A stretch of DNA of 64,000 nt from Mycobacterium gallinarum (GCF_010726765.1 NZ_AP022601.1:2852001-2916000); one strand, 5' to 3'; positions 37,538 to 47,001 are shown, counted from the first letter of the stretch. The notes: generated by a model not told the origin, from the sequence alone. Numbers and translations are program-made.

Positions 37538-39196
37538 ATGTATCAGCAAGTTCTCGATCCAGTCGCCAACTCGCTCGCCTGGAGTGCGGTGATCGCCGCG
37601 CTGCCGCTGCTCCTGCTGTTCGTCTTGCTGGGCGCTTTGAAGGTCACCGCCTGGGTGGCGTCGCTGATATCGCTGGCCGTAAGCATCGTGATCGCCGTCC
37701 TGGTTTACGGCATGCCGATCGGGCAGACCTTGCTGGCCGGGACCGAGGGTGCCGCGTTCGGGTTCTTCCCGATTCTGTGGATCGTCATCAATGCGATCTG
37801 GGTGTACCAAATGACCGTCGAGACAGGGCATTTCGACGTGTTGCGCCGCTCGTTCAGCCAGGTGAGTGACGACCAGCGGATCCAGGCCATCATCATCGCC
37901 TTCTCGTTCGGCGCGCTGATCGAGGCGTTGGCCGGATTCGGCACCCCGGTGGCGGTCACCTCGGTGATGCTGATGGCGCTCGGCTTCAAGCCGCTGAAGG
38001 CCGCCGTGATCGCATTGGTCGCCAACACCGCGCCCGTCGCGTTCGGCGCCATGGCGACTCCGATCATCACGTTGGGCAAGGTCACCGAGATACCGGTCGA
38101 CACCCTGGGCGCGATGGTGGGTCGGCAGACGCCGATTCTGGCGCTGTTCGTTCCGCTGGCTCTGGTCGCCATCGTCGACGGCTGGCGCGGCATCCGGGAG
38201 ACGTGGTTGGCGGCGGTGGTCTGCGGATTCGTGTTCGCCGTCGCGCAGTACGCCACGTCGAACTTCCTGTCCGTGCCGCTGGCCGATGTGGTCGCATCGC
38301 TGCTGTCCGCCGCCGCGGTGGTCGCGCTGGTACGGGTCTGGCGGCCGCGGCACGCATACACCGAACAGCCGACCCCCGTCGCGGGCGGTGCGGCCGACGA
38401 ACCGTCCGCGGACTTCGCCCAGCGAGTTGAGAATGCCGACGGCCGTCACGATTCGCGCGCCGATGTCGTTCGGGCGTATGCGCCGTACGCCATCATCATC
38501 GCGGTCTTCGTCGTATGCCAGATCTCGGCGGTGAAGAGCCTGCTCGAGAAAGCCACGTTCACGTTCAATTGGCCGGGACTCGATGTCGTCGACCCGGACG
38601 GCGACCCGTTGTCACTCACCAAGTTCAGCCTGAACCTGCTCACCACCCCGGGCACTCAGATGCTCGTTGCAGGCATCCTCACGATGATTGCGTTGAAGCT
38701 CTCGGCGCCGCGCGCGCTGAAAGCGTACGGCTCGACGCTGCACCAGCTCCGGTGGGCGATCGTGACGGTGATGGCGGTGCTGGCGTTGGCGTTTGTGATG
38801 AACCTGTCCGGTCAGACGATCACGCTCGGCACATGGATGGCCGCGACGGGTGGATTGTTCGCGGTGATCTCACCCATCCTGGGATGGCTCGGGGTAGCCG
38901 TCACAGGGTCGGACACGTCGGCGAACTCACTGTTCGGCGCACTGCAGGTGACCGCGGCCAATCAGGCCGGGCTTTCGGACGTTCTGATGGCGGCCTCGAA
39001 TAGCTCGGGCGGCGTCCTGGGCAAGATGATCTCACCGCAGAACCTCGCCATTGCGGCCGCGGCCGTCGGTCTCGACGGCAAGGAAGGCGACATCTTCCGC
39101 AGGGTCGTGCTGTGGAGCCTGGGCTTCCTGTTACTGATGTGCATCCTGTCGGGGCTGCAGGCCACCCCGGTGCTGTCGTGGATGGTGCCGTCATGA
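37538..39196 (+). CDS. lldP: L-lactate permease
   Basis: 552 residues with GAGGTAGG before the ATG. LctP/LldP family: about 13 membrane segments, the GAxIEALAGFGTPVAVT motif near residue 125, AVTGSDTSANSLFGALQ and SSGGVLGKMISPQN in the C-terminal third. It takes up lactate (and glycolate) with protons. A hydrophilic loop at about 270-310 is longer than core helices require. It is 28 bases before the FAD oxidase gene, forming a lactate/2-hydroxyacid use operon. Confidence 0.93.
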   Translation: MYQQVLDPVANSLAWSAVIAALPLLLLFVLLGALKVTAWVASLISLAVSIVIAVLVYGMPIGQTLLAGTEGAAFGFFPILWIVINAIWVYQMTVETGHFDVLRRSFSQVSDDQRIQAIIIAFSFGALIEALAGFGTPVAVTSVMLMALGFKPLKAAVIALVANTAPVAFGAMATPIITLGKVTEIPVDTLGAMVGRQTPILALFVPLALVAIVDGWRGIRETWLAAVVCGFVFAVAQYATSNFLSVPLADVVASLLSAAAVVALVRVWRPRHAYTEQPTPVAGGAADEPSADFAQRVENADGRHDSRADVVRAYAPYAIIIAVFVVCQISAVKSLLEKATFTFNWPGLDVVDPDGDPLSLTKFSLNLLTTPGTQMLVAGILTMIALKLSAPRALKAYGSTLHQLRWAIVTVMAVLALAFVMNLSGQTITLGTWMAATGGLFAVISPILGWLGVAVTGSDTSANSLFGALQVTAANQAGLSDVLMAASNSSGGVLGKMISPQNLAIAAAAVGLDGKEGDIFRRVVLWSLGFLLLMCILSGLQATPVLSWMVPS

Positions 39197-39224
39197 CGTC
39201 CGACGCTGCTCGTAGCATCTACTC

Positions 39225-40592
39225 ATGAGTGCGGATGCGCTGGCCGACCTGATCGCCGAGCTACCCGAAGGTGCCGTCGTCACCGATCCCGACATCCTGG
39301 CGTCCTACCGCCAGGACCGCGCCTTCGACCCGAATGCGGGAACACCACTGGCCGTGGTGCGGCCGCGATGCACCGAAGACGTGCAGGCGACGCTGCGGTG
39401 GGCCACCGCCAACCACGTGGCCGTCGTGCCCCGCGGTATGGGCACCGGATTGTCCGGCGGCGCAACGGCGTTGAACGGCGCGATCGTGCTGACCACCGAG
39501 AAGATGCGCGACATCACCGTCGACCCGGTGACACGCACGGCCGTCGCGCAACCCGGCCTGCTCAACGCCGAGGTCAAGGCCGCGGTCGCCGAGCACGGGC
39601 TGTGGTATCCGCCGGATCCGTCGTCGTTCGAGATCTGTTCCATCGGCGGCAATATCGCCACCAACGCCGGCGGGCTGTGCTGTGTGAAGTACGGGGTCAC
39701 CACGGACTACGTCCTCGGGCTGCAGGTGGTCTTGGCCGACGGCACCGCGGTGCGACTCGGCGGTCCGCGTCTGAAAGATGTCGCCGGGCTCTCGTTGACC
39801 AAACTGTTCGTCGGCAGCGAGGGCACGCTCGGCGTGATCACCGAGGTGACACTTCGCCTGCTTCCGCCGCAGCGGGTGGCCAGCACCGTCGTCGCCACGT
39901 TCGATTCCGTCGAGGCCGCAGCGCAATCCGTCGTCACCATCACCGGCAAGATGCGGCCCTCGATGCTGGAGTTCATGGATTCGGCGTCGATCAACGCCGT
40001 CGAGGACAAGCTGCGGATGGGGCTGGACCGGACCGCCGCCGCCATGATGGTCGCGGCGACCGACGACCGCGGCGCCACCGGAGTCGAGGATGCCGAGTTC
40101 ATGGCCGGGGTGTTCACCAAGTACGGCGCGAAAGAGGTGTTCACGACCGCGGATCCCGACGAGGGTGAGGCGTTCGTCGCGGCTCGTAGATTCTGCATAC
40201 CCGCTGTGGAGATGAAGGGTTCGTTGTTGCTCGAGGACGTCGGCGTTCCGCTGCCCGCGCTGGCAGAGCTGGTCGGCGGCGTGGCGAAGATCGCCGCGAA
40301 TCACGACCTGTTGATCTCGGTGATCGCGCACGCCGGCGACGGCAACACCCACCCGCTGATCGTCTACGACCCTGCGGACGCCGCGATGACCGAACGCGCC
40401 CACCAAGCGTTCGGCGAGATCATGGATCTGGCCGTCGGACTCGGCGGCACGATCACCGGCGAGCACGGCGTGGGCCGGTTGAAGCGCCCCTGGCTCGAGG
40501 GCCAGATCGGCCCGGATGCGATGGAGCTCAATCGGCGCATCAAAGCGGCGCTGGACCCCGACAACATCCTGAATCCCGGGGCCGCGATCTGA
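39225..40592 (+). CDS. FAD-linked 2-hydroxyacid (D-lactate/glycolate) dehydrogenase
   Basis: 455 residues, GlcD/D-LDH type. FAD-binding PCMH domain: VVPRGMGTGLSGGATAL, then PPDPSSFEICSIGGNIATNAGG and GSEGTLGVITE; the C-terminal domain has the catalytic metal/His region SVIAHAGDGNTHP and GEHGVGRLK. It corresponds to Rv1257c. Coupled to lldP, it likely oxidises imported lactate or glycolate and passes electrons to the respiratory chain. Confidence 0.92.
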   Translation: MSADALADLIAELPEGAVVTDPDILASYRQDRAFDPNAGTPLAVVRPRCTEDVQATLRWATANHVAVVPRGMGTGLSGGATALNGAIVLTTEKMRDITVDPVTRTAVAQPGLLNAEVKAAVAEHGLWYPPDPSSFEICSIGGNIATNAGGLCCVKYGVTTDYVLGLQVVLADGTAVRLGGPRLKDVAGLSLTKLFVGSEGTLGVITEVTLRLLPPQRVASTVVATFDSVEAAAQSVVTITGKMRPSMLEFMDSASINAVEDKLRMGLDRTAAAMMVAATDDRGATGVEDAEFMAGVFTKYGAKEVFTTADPDEGEAFVAARRFCIPAVEMKGSLLLEDVGVPLPALAELVGGVAKIAANHDLLISVIAHAGDGNTHPLIVYDPADAAMTERAHQAFGEIMDLAVGLGGTITGEHGVGRLKRPWLEGQIGPDAMELNRRIKAALDPDNILNPGAAI

Positions 40593-40638
40593 CCGCTGTG
40601 CGTTATCTGCGACAAATCGGCCAGTCTGCTTCTACCTA

Positions 40639-40667
40639 TTGACACTCGGGGTGGGTTGTCGTACCAA
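40639..40667 (+). promoter_or_regulatory. Possible promoter of cyp130
   Basis: TTGACA at 40639-40644, then 17 bases and TACCAA at 40662-40667. Start of transcription would fall at or near the ATG (40674), so the mRNA may be leaderless, which fits the lack of a ribosome site. Confidence 0.4.
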
Positions 40668-40673
40668 TGAGAC

Positions 40674-41915
40674 ATGACGGCAACTCTGTCTCAGAGCTCT
40701 CCGGTCCGTTTTCAGCTAGCCACCGCCAGCACCTGGGCCAACCCGTGGGGTATGTACCGGGCGCTGCGCGACCACGACCCCGTCCACCACGTCGTGCCCG
40801 ACGACAAACCCGACCACGACTACTACGTCATGTCGCGGCATGCTGACATCTTTGCGGCGGCGCGCGATCACGAGACCTACTCCTCGGCCCAGGGTCTGAC
40901 GGTCAACTACGGCGAACTCGATCTCATCGGCCTGGCCGACAACCCGCCGATGGTCATGCAAGATCCGCCGGTGCACACCGAGTTCCGCAGGCTGGTGTCG
41001 CGTGGCTTCACACCTCGTCAGGTCGAGGCCGTCGAGCCCAAGGTGCGCGAGTACGTGATAGAGCGAGTCGAGCGCATCCGTGCCAACGGTGGCGGCGACA
41101 TCGTCGCCGAACTGTTCAAGCCGCTGCCATCGATGGTCGTCGCGCACTACCTCGGCGTGCCGGAAGGCGACCGCGACAAGTTCGACGGATGGACTGACGC
41201 AATCGTCGCGGCCAACACCGCCGAGGGCGGCATCGGTGGAGCGCTCGAGCATCTGGGTGATGCGCTGGGCGAGATGATGGCCTACTTCACCGCGCTGATC
41301 GAAAAGCGTCGCGTCGACCCCGAGGACGATACGGTCTCGCACCTGGTGGCGGCGGGTGTCGGCGCCGACGGCGACATCGCCGGCGTGCTGTCGATTCTCG
41401 CGTTCACCTTCACCATGGTCACGGGTGGTAACGACACCACAACCGGCATGCTCGGCGGCTCCGTGCAACTGCTGCACCAGCGGCCCGACCAGCGAAAGCT
41501 GCTGGCCGACAACGCCGATCTGATCCCCGACGCGATCGATGAGTTCCTGCGTCTCACCTCGCCGGTCCAGATGCTCGGCCGGACGGTGACCCGCGACGTC
41601 ACGGTCGCAGACACCACCATCCCCGAGGGACGGCGGGTGATGCTCCTCTACGGATCGGCCAACCGCGACGAACGCCAGTACGGCGACGATGCGGGCGAGC
41701 TCGACGTGACGCGTAAACCGCGCAACATCCTGACCTTCAGCCACGGTGCCCACCACTGCCTCGGTGCCGCCGCCGCCCGGATGCAGTCCCGCGTCGCGCT
41801 GACCGAGCTCCTGGCGCGAATCCCCGACTTCCAGGTCGACGAGGACGGGATCGTCTGGGCCGGAGGCAGTTACGTGCGCCGGCCGCTGTCAGTTCCGTTC
41901 ACGGTCATCCGCTGA
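40674..41915 (+). CDS. cyp130: Cytochrome P450 CYP130
   Basis: 413 residues. I-helix motif TGGNDTTTG (the conserved acid is Asp), K-helix EFLR (ExxR), and the haem loop FSHGAHHCLGA with the axial Cys. No membrane anchor; a soluble bacterial P450. It corresponds to Rv1256c (CYP130). Its stop overlaps the downstream TetR start (TGATG). Natural substrate unknown. Confidence 0.93.
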   Translation: MTATLSQSSPVRFQLATASTWANPWGMYRALRDHDPVHHVVPDDKPDHDYYVMSRHADIFAAARDHETYSSAQGLTVNYGELDLIGLADNPPMVMQDPPVHTEFRRLVSRGFTPRQVEAVEPKVREYVIERVERIRANGGGDIVAELFKPLPSMVVAHYLGVPEGDRDKFDGWTDAIVAANTAEGGIGGALEHLGDALGEMMAYFTALIEKRRVDPEDDTVSHLVAAGVGADGDIAGVLSILAFTFTMVTGGNDTTTGMLGGSVQLLHQRPDQRKLLADNADLIPDAIDEFLRLTSPVQMLGRTVTRDVTVADTTIPEGRRVMLLYGSANRDERQYGDDAGELDVTRKPRNILTFSHGAHHCLGAAAARMQSRVALTELLARIPDFQVDEDGIVWAGGSYVRRPLSVPFTVIR

Positions 41916-42499
41916 TGGCGGGCGACTGGCTGGCGGCACGGCGGACCGAGGTCGCCGCCGACCGGATCCTCGACGCGGCGGGTGAACTGTTCGCCGCAAA
42001 AGAGGCCGCGACCGTCGGCATGCACGAAATCGCCTCCGCCGCAGGATGCTCGCGCGCGACGCTGTACCGGTACTTCGAGAACCGTGAAGCGCTCTACACC
42101 GCGTATGTACACCGTGAGGCCTACCGGCTCTATCGCGAGATGACCGATCAGATCACCGCGCTGGTCGATCCCCGTGAGCGTCTGATCGAGGGCATGATCG
42201 CCTCGCTGCGTAATGTTCGCGAAAGTCCCGCGTTGGCATCGTGGTTCGCGACAACGCAGCGACCGATCGGCGCGGAGATGGCCGAGGAATCTGAGGTCAT
42301 CAAGGCGTTGACCGAGGCGTTCGTCATCTCGCTGGGACCCGACAACCCCGAACTGGTCGCACACCGGTCACGCTGGCTGGTGCGCGTCATGACGTCGCTG
42401 ATGCTCTTCCCCGGGCATGACGAGGACGACGAGCGGGCGATGCTCGAGGAGTTCGTCGTGCCGATCGTGTTGCCCGCGGCCCGCGAGACCGCTAGGTAG
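41915..42499 (+). CDS. TetR-family regulator next to cyp130
   Basis: 194 residues. HTH domain: DRILDAAGELFAAKEAATVGMHEIASAAGCSRATLYRYFENREAL, textbook TetR. It is translationally coupled to cyp130 by a one-base overlap and corresponds to Rv1255c. It probably controls the P450 operon, but the leaderless promoter region shows no clear dyad. Confidence 0.92.
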   Translation: MAGDWLAARRTEVAADRILDAAGELFAAKEAATVGMHEIASAAGCSRATLYRYFENREALYTAYVHREAYRLYREMTDQITALVDPRERLIEGMIASLRNVRESPALASWFATTQRPIGAEMAEESEVIKALTEAFVISLGPDNPELVAHRSRWLVRVMTSLMLFPGHDEDDERAMLEEFVVPIVLPAARETAR

Positions 42500-42508
42500 A
42501 ACGGCGGT

Positions 42509-42805
42509 CTAGTTGCATCCGGAGGCGTTGACCCACCGGCCGTTGTAGCCGACACACGCGCTGACGTTCGGGGGCGGCGGCGGGTCGTACGGCATGGGCG
42601 CGTAGTACGCCGGCGGCGGAACGTAAGGCGCAACGGCGTCGGCGATATTCGCGCAGCCACTCACAGATACCCGGCGGCCCGCACTCACGCACACGTCGGC
42701 GTTTGCGATCCCCGGGGCGTTAACGGTGACGATCGCCCCGGGGACGGCGGCGAGGGCGAAGACGCTCGCCGCCGCGATAGCCCAGGATCGTGTCCATCGG
42801 GTCAT
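42509..42805 (-). CDS. Small secreted protein with two Cys-bracket repeats
   Basis: 98 residues from ATG 42805, with GGAGATAACC before it. Signal peptide ends at ANA-DVCVS (about residue 36). The mature part has CVSAGRRVSVSGC, a Pro/Tyr-rich linker (residues ~55-77) and CVGYNGRWVNASGCN: two related C-x11/12-C units, likely one disulfide each. Unknown function. It lies 71 bases after the haemophore-like gene on the same strand. Confidence 0.7.
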   Translation of the reverse strand: MTRWTRSWAIAAASVFALAAVPGAIVTVNAPGIANADVCVSAGRRVSVSGCANIADAVAPYVPPPAYYAPMPYDPPPPPNVSACVGYNGRWVNASGCN

Positions 42806-42876
42806 TTCGGTTATCTCCTCACAGGCGCTCGATTGGCGCATCAAGCCGAAAGATGAGCGTGGCAACGCTCATGTCG

Positions 42877-43290
42877 TTACCTATCCAAAGGGGCTGGCGC
42901 GTCGCAGCGAGTCCGCAGATCCGTCACCGGCTGACGGATCGCGTTGAGCTCGGCCTCAACCTGAGGATTGGCGTCCATATATGTCTGCACCCTGCCGCGG
43001 AGTTCCTCGTTCGGCAGCCCACGGAGACTGGTGAAAAAGTTGTTGACGTCCGGGTGGGTGAACAAGTACTGCCCCGTCGCCGTTCCGACTGTGCCCGACG
43101 CCTGCGCCAGGTCGGCCGCCGTGCACCCAGGCGGCGGGGCCCCAGGCGCCGGAGGCGGCGGAGGCGGCGGGACGGGCGTGGGTTGAGCAAATGCCATTGC
43201 GGCGCCCCCGAACAGCATCGCGCCGGCCACCGCCCCGCTACCGATCACTGCAGCCACTGCACGCCGTGCAGCGCGGCTCGCTTTCACCAT
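42877..43290 (-). CDS. Haemophore-type haem-binding (MHB family) secreted protein
   Basis: 137 residues with GAAGGGAG before the ATG. Sec signal peptide ends at AFA-QPTPV (about residue 35), then a Pro run. The remainder (Cys near 56 to Cys near 130) is helical and matches the mycobacterial haemophore domain: CTAADLAQASGTVGTATGQYL, FTHPDVNNFFTSL, DANPQVEAELNAIRQP. By family (Rv0203-like) it may bind haem outside the cell, though members vary in haem affinity. Confidence 0.78.
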   Translation of the reverse strand: MVKASRAARRAVAAVIGSGAVAGAMLFGGAAMAFAQPTPVPPPPPPPAPGAPPPGCTAADLAQASGTVGTATGQYLFTHPDVNNFFTSLRGLPNEELRGRVQTYMDANPQVEAELNAIRQPVTDLRTRCDAPAPLDR

Positions 43291-43370
43291 TCTCGCTCCC
43301 TTCGTAGAGGCGTTGGGAGCCCTCCCGTGAGACGGCTACCGACGACAATGACACAACCACAACCGCCGGC

Positions 43371-43388
43371 CCCAATGTCGCGATTGGG
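43371..43388. promoter_or_regulatory. Inverted repeat between acyltransferase and haemophore genes
   Basis: CCCAAT (43371-43376), GTCGCG, ATTGGG (43383-43388): perfect 6-base arms, 81 bases upstream of the haemophore-like start. It could be an operator or weak hairpin. Confidence 0.25.
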
Positions 43389-43459
43389 CCGATCGTTTCC
43401 GGGATCGGAGTGGCCTACAACCACGACGCGAAGGCCCTTCGGAGTGCTGACCCAGACTC

Positions 43460-44599
43460 CTAAGCGGTGCGCACGCGGGTGACTCGGTGCAACAGCCAGG
43501 CCATCGGCACCGTCACCGCGAACGTCACGATGAACAGCCACCCCATCGAGCCGGTGTAGATCGGATACCGCAAAATCTCGACCATCACCAGCTCCATCGT
43601 GAGCAGGTGGATCAGGAAGATCTCGTAGGAGATCTCGCCGAGGAAGACCATGGGCCGTGACGACAAGAACCTCGCGTAGAGGCCGCGGTCCCCCAGCGCC
43701 AGCGGCGCCACCATCAGCGTGGCGATCACTGCGTAGAAGCCCGCCTTCACCAACGCCTCACGCAGTTCCGCCGGTGACGTCGTCGGCTCACCGCCAATCG
43801 GCGTGGACACGATGAAGTAGCAGACCATGGCGAGCGGGATGCATGCCAGCCCGTATGCCCTCACCCCGAGTGGCTGCAGGGCCGCGAGAAACATGCCGCC
43901 GAGGAACCACACCAGATATGTCGGCAACCATAGCCGCGCGGCATCGGGCAGGAAGTCGGTGGTGTGCACCAGGATCAGCCACGCCGGGGTGAGCAACGCC
44001 AACGCGCCAAGTCCCGCCAACAGCCGACCCGGCCGCCATTGCCTGCGGCACAACACCACGAGCAGTAGGTAGGCCAGCGCCGGTAGGGCGATGTAGAACG
44101 CCACCTCGACCGCCAGGCTCCACATCTGCGTAAGCCCTTGGTGCAGAAACGAATACAGGTAGTTGTCGGTGTAGATCTGGGTCAGGGTGAGGTTGCGGAA
44201 CAACCCTTCCCACGTGTGGCCGGGGTTGGGCCCTGCCGTGCGGAAGTGGTACAGCAGATATGCAGCGAGCACCGTGACGACGTATGCCGGCATGATGCGC
44301 CGCACCCGATGCCAGGCGTAGCGGCGCACCGAGGGCGGGGCGTCACCCGTCGCGGCAGCCTTCACCCACGGGCTGAAAAGCAGAAACCCGGAGAGCACGA
44401 AGAAGATCGGCACGCCGATCTCGGCGCGCGACCACACCAGACCGATATAACCGTGCGTGTACTTGCCGGTGGTGTACGCGGCATGGGTGAGCATGACCAG
44501 CAGCGCCGCCACGGCCCGGACGCCGGTGAGCGATGAGACCCGCTCGGCCTTTGCGACCGATTCCAGTCCGCCTTGAGCGACGCTGTTCGATACGGTCAT
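43460..44599 (-). CDS. Acyltransferase 3 family membrane protein
   Basis: 379 residues, about ten membrane helices. Family marks: SSLTGVRAVAALLVMLTHAAY (catalytic His after TGxRAxAxxxVxxxH) and GVPIFFVLSGFLLFSPW, with HRVRRIMPAYVV. Such proteins acetylate or acylate cell-envelope sugars. It corresponds to Rv1254. Its ATG overlaps the deaD stop by 4 bases, so the two are translationally coupled. Confidence 0.9.
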   Translation of the reverse strand: MTVSNSVAQGGLESVAKAERVSSLTGVRAVAALLVMLTHAAYTTGKYTHGYIGLVWSRAEIGVPIFFVLSGFLLFSPWVKAAATGDAPPSVRRYAWHRVRRIMPAYVVTVLAAYLLYHFRTAGPNPGHTWEGLFRNLTLTQIYTDNYLYSFLHQGLTQMWSLAVEVAFYIALPALAYLLLVVLCRRQWRPGRLLAGLGALALLTPAWLILVHTTDFLPDAARLWLPTYLVWFLGGMFLAALQPLGVRAYGLACIPLAMVCYFIVSTPIGGEPTTSPAELREALVKAGFYAVIATLMVAPLALGDRGLYARFLSSRPMVFLGEISYEIFLIHLLTMELVMVEILRYPIYTGSMGWLFIVTFAVTVPMAWLLHRVTRVRTA

Positions 44600-46284
44600 T
44601 TGGCTTTGTGGCCGGGTTTCCCGCCTTTTCGTGGCGGACGATCAGGTTGCAGGTTGATCAGGATGCCCTGTATGCGAGTGCGCTCAAGGGCTTTCATCGT
44701 TTCGCGGGACAGCTTGGCCGGCAGCTCCACCAGGGAGTGGTCGGGCCGGATCGAGATGTGCCCGAAGTCGCTGCGGTGCAAGCCACCCTCGTTCGCGATG
44801 GCGCCGACGATCGCACCCGGCATCACCTTGTGGCGCTTGCCGACCGCGATGCGATAGGTCGCGAAATCACCCCGCCGCTCGCGCGGCTTGCGCGGACCGT
44901 CCTCACGCGGACCGCGGTCGGGGCGTTCGCGACGCTTCTCCGGCGGCGGCTCGGTCATCAGGAACTCTTCGCCGTCGCGGCTCTGCAGAGCCAACGCCGC
45001 GGCGATATCCGCCATGGGCACATCGTTATCGCGCTCGTAGCCCTCGATCAGCTGGCGGAACAGATCGATTCCGGGCGCATTGAGCGCCGCGGTGATCGAG
45101 TCCAGGAATTTGGCGACGCGTTTCTCATTGACGTCGTCCACGGAGGGCAAATCGATCTCGACGAGCTTCTGCCTCGTGACCCGCTCGATGGACTTGAGCA
45201 GATGGCGCTCTCGAGGTGTGACGAACAACAACGCGGTACCAGATCGGCCCGCCCGACCGGTGCGTCCGATGCGGTGCACGTAGGACTCCGGGTCGTGCGG
45301 GATGTCGTAGTTGAGCACATGCGAGATGCGTTCGACGTCCAGGCCGCGTGCCGCCACGTCGGTGGCCACCAAGATGTCAAGGCTGCCGTCCTTGAGCGAG
45401 TTGATGGTGCGCTCGCGGACCGCCTGCGGAATATCGCCGTTGATCGCCGCGGCGGAAAATCCACGCGCACGCAGCTTTTCGGCGACTTCCTCGGTGGCCT
45501 GCTTGGTACGGACGAACACGATCATCGCGTCGCCCTGCTCGACCTCGAGCAGGCGGGTCAGCGCGTCCATCTTGCGTTGGTGCGACACCTGCACATACCG
45601 CTGCGTGATGTTCTCGGCGGTCTGGGTCTTGGACTTGACCGTCACCTCGACCGGGTCGTGCAGGTATTTCGACGTGATCTTCTTGATCGCCGGCGGCATG
45701 GTCGCCGAGAACAACGCGACCTGCTTGTACTCAGGGGTGTCGGCCAGAATGCGCTCGACGTCCTCGGCGAAGCCCATCTGCAACATCTCATCGGCCTCGT
45801 CGAGCACCAGATAGTCGAGGTGGGTGAGGTCGAGCGTGCCCTTTTCCAGGTGGTCGATCACCCGGCCCGGGGTGCCGACCACGATCTGCGCGCCGCGCTT
45901 CAGCCCGGCGAGTTGGGGGCCGTACGAGGATCCGCCGTACACCGGCAGGACATTGACCCGCAGGTGGGCGCCATACCGGCTGAACGCCTCGGCCACCTGT
46001 AGTGCGAGTTCGCGCGTCGGCGCCAGCACCAGCGCCTGGGTGGTGCGGCTGTCGGTGTCGATCTTCGACAGGATCGGGATGGCGAACGCCGCGGTCTTGC
46101 CGGTGCCCGTCTGCGCCAGCCCGACGACGTCCGAACCTTTCAGCATCGCCGGAATCGTCGCGGCCTGGATGGCCGACGGTGACTCATAGCCGACCTCGTT
46201 GACGGCCTGCAGCACCGAAGGGTGCATCTGCAGGTCCTCGAAGGTCAGATCTACCCGGTTCTCGTCCGGGTCGGGGGACGTCAT
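44596..46284 (-). CDS. deaD: DEAD-box RNA helicase DeaD/CsdA
   Basis: 562 residues. Q motif (FEDLQMHPSV...SAIQAATIP), motif I AQTGTGKT, II DEAD (LDEADEMLQMGF), III SATMP, VI HRIGRTGRAGR. After a basic stretch (REDGPRKPRERR) comes a DbpA/CsdA-type RNA-binding domain (ATYRIAVGKRHKVMPGAIVGAIANEG) and a Lys/Arg/Gly tail. It unwinds structured RNA in ribosome assembly and cold adaptation. It corresponds to Rv1253. Divergent from lprE. Confidence 0.95.
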   Translation of the reverse strand: MTSPDPDENRVDLTFEDLQMHPSVLQAVNEVGYESPSAIQAATIPAMLKGSDVVGLAQTGTGKTAAFAIPILSKIDTDSRTTQALVLAPTRELALQVAEAFSRYGAHLRVNVLPVYGGSSYGPQLAGLKRGAQIVVGTPGRVIDHLEKGTLDLTHLDYLVLDEADEMLQMGFAEDVERILADTPEYKQVALFSATMPPAIKKITSKYLHDPVEVTVKSKTQTAENITQRYVQVSHQRKMDALTRLLEVEQGDAMIVFVRTKQATEEVAEKLRARGFSAAAINGDIPQAVRERTINSLKDGSLDILVATDVAARGLDVERISHVLNYDIPHDPESYVHRIGRTGRAGRSGTALLFVTPRERHLLKSIERVTRQKLVEIDLPSVDDVNEKRVAKFLDSITAALNAPGIDLFRQLIEGYERDNDVPMADIAAALALQSRDGEEFLMTEPPPEKRRERPDRGPREDGPRKPRERRGDFATYRIAVGKRHKVMPGAIVGAIANEGGLHRSDFGHISIRPDHSLVELPAKLSRETMKALERTRIQGILINLQPDRPPRKGGKPGHKAK

Positions 46285-46362
46285 CAGTCGATGAGTCTAG
46301 TGCCCGTCACGTGCCCGACCCGCCGCGCGGCCTGCCCGATCGCCGAGGAAGGTTTCGGTACG

Positions 46363-46935
46363 GTGCGCAACGTGAAGTCGGCGGTCAAGATTTGTTTGGT
46401 GACGGTCGCAGTGGCATCCGCAATTGCCGGGTGCGGGTCCAGCGACTCCACGGCCTCCAAGACTCCCGGCCCGCCTCCGGTGAGCACGCCGCCCCCGGCG
46501 GGCGCGCCCGCGCCGTCCGCGCCGTCGGCGCCTGCAGCCACCCCGGCCACCGAAGCCGATCCGTGTGAGGTCAACCTGGCCGCGCCCGAGATCGCCAGCG
46601 CGGTGTCGGAGTTGCCACGTGACCCGCGGAGCAACCAGGGCTGGAGTCCCGAGCCGGTGGCGGGCAACTACAACCAGTGCGCGCAGCTGTCGGTGGTGAT
46701 CGTCAAAGCGAACACCAATGCGGAGAACCCCAACACCCGGGCCGTCATGTTCCACCTCGGCCAGTTCATCCCGTCCGGAGTGCCGGATACGTATGGCTTC
46801 AACGGCATCGACAATGCCGTGACCACTGGAGACACCGTCGCCCTGCGCTACTCCAACGGAGTCTCCGGGCTGGACAGCGTGGTGCGGTTCCGCTGGAACG
46901 GCAACGGCGTCGAGCTGATCGGCAACACGGGTTAA
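46363..46935 (+). CDS. lprE: LprE-like lipoprotein
   Basis: 190 residues from GTG 46363, chosen because GAGGAAGG lies 10 bases before it; a second GTG three codons on is possible. Lipobox AIAGC near residue 24, then a Pro/Ala linker (~35-65) and a domain with CEVNLAAPEIASAVSEL and NQCAQLSVVIVKAN, two Cys likely paired. It corresponds to Rv1252c. Function unknown; extracytoplasmic. Confidence 0.85.
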   Translation: MRNVKSAVKICLVTVAVASAIAGCGSSDSTASKTPGPPPVSTPPPAGAPAPSAPSAPAATPATEADPCEVNLAAPEIASAVSELPRDPRSNQGWSPEPVAGNYNQCAQLSVVIVKANTNAENPNTRAVMFHLGQFIPSGVPDTYGFNGIDNAVTTGDTVALRYSNGVSGLDSVVRFRWNGNGVELIGNTG

Positions 46936-46944
46936 CTTCTGCGC

Positions 46945-47001
46945 CGAACGTGGATTACCCGCACGTGTCTTGCGCGCGAGCGTGTGTTAAGCCCACACTC
47001 G
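46945..47001. repeat. Composite palindromic element, left copy of locus 1
   Basis: Two palindromes side by side. First 46945-46968: CGAACGTGGATT...CACGTGT with arms ACGTG/CACGT. Second 46977-47001: CGAGCGTGTGTTAAG...CACACTCG, imperfect. The same arrangement recurs at 48008-48065 with compensatory arm changes. The stop codon of the AbiEi/DUF559 gene (46987-46989) lies inside the second palindrome. Confidence 0.7.

Noticed and set aside
37409..38449. N-terminal extension of the LuxR regulator frame (about 347 codons)
   Set aside because: It runs antisense through lldP and is low-complexity charged sequence; family homology begins at the GTG at 37408.
44533..46002. 489-codon plus-strand frame
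   Set aside because: Antisense to the DEAD-box helicase gene, which carries all helicase motifs.
46936..47001. Left palindrome of locus 1 as merely a bidirectional terminator
   Set aside because: It fits there, but a matching element of the same size and order lies upstream of the gene between divergent promoters, which termination does not explain.
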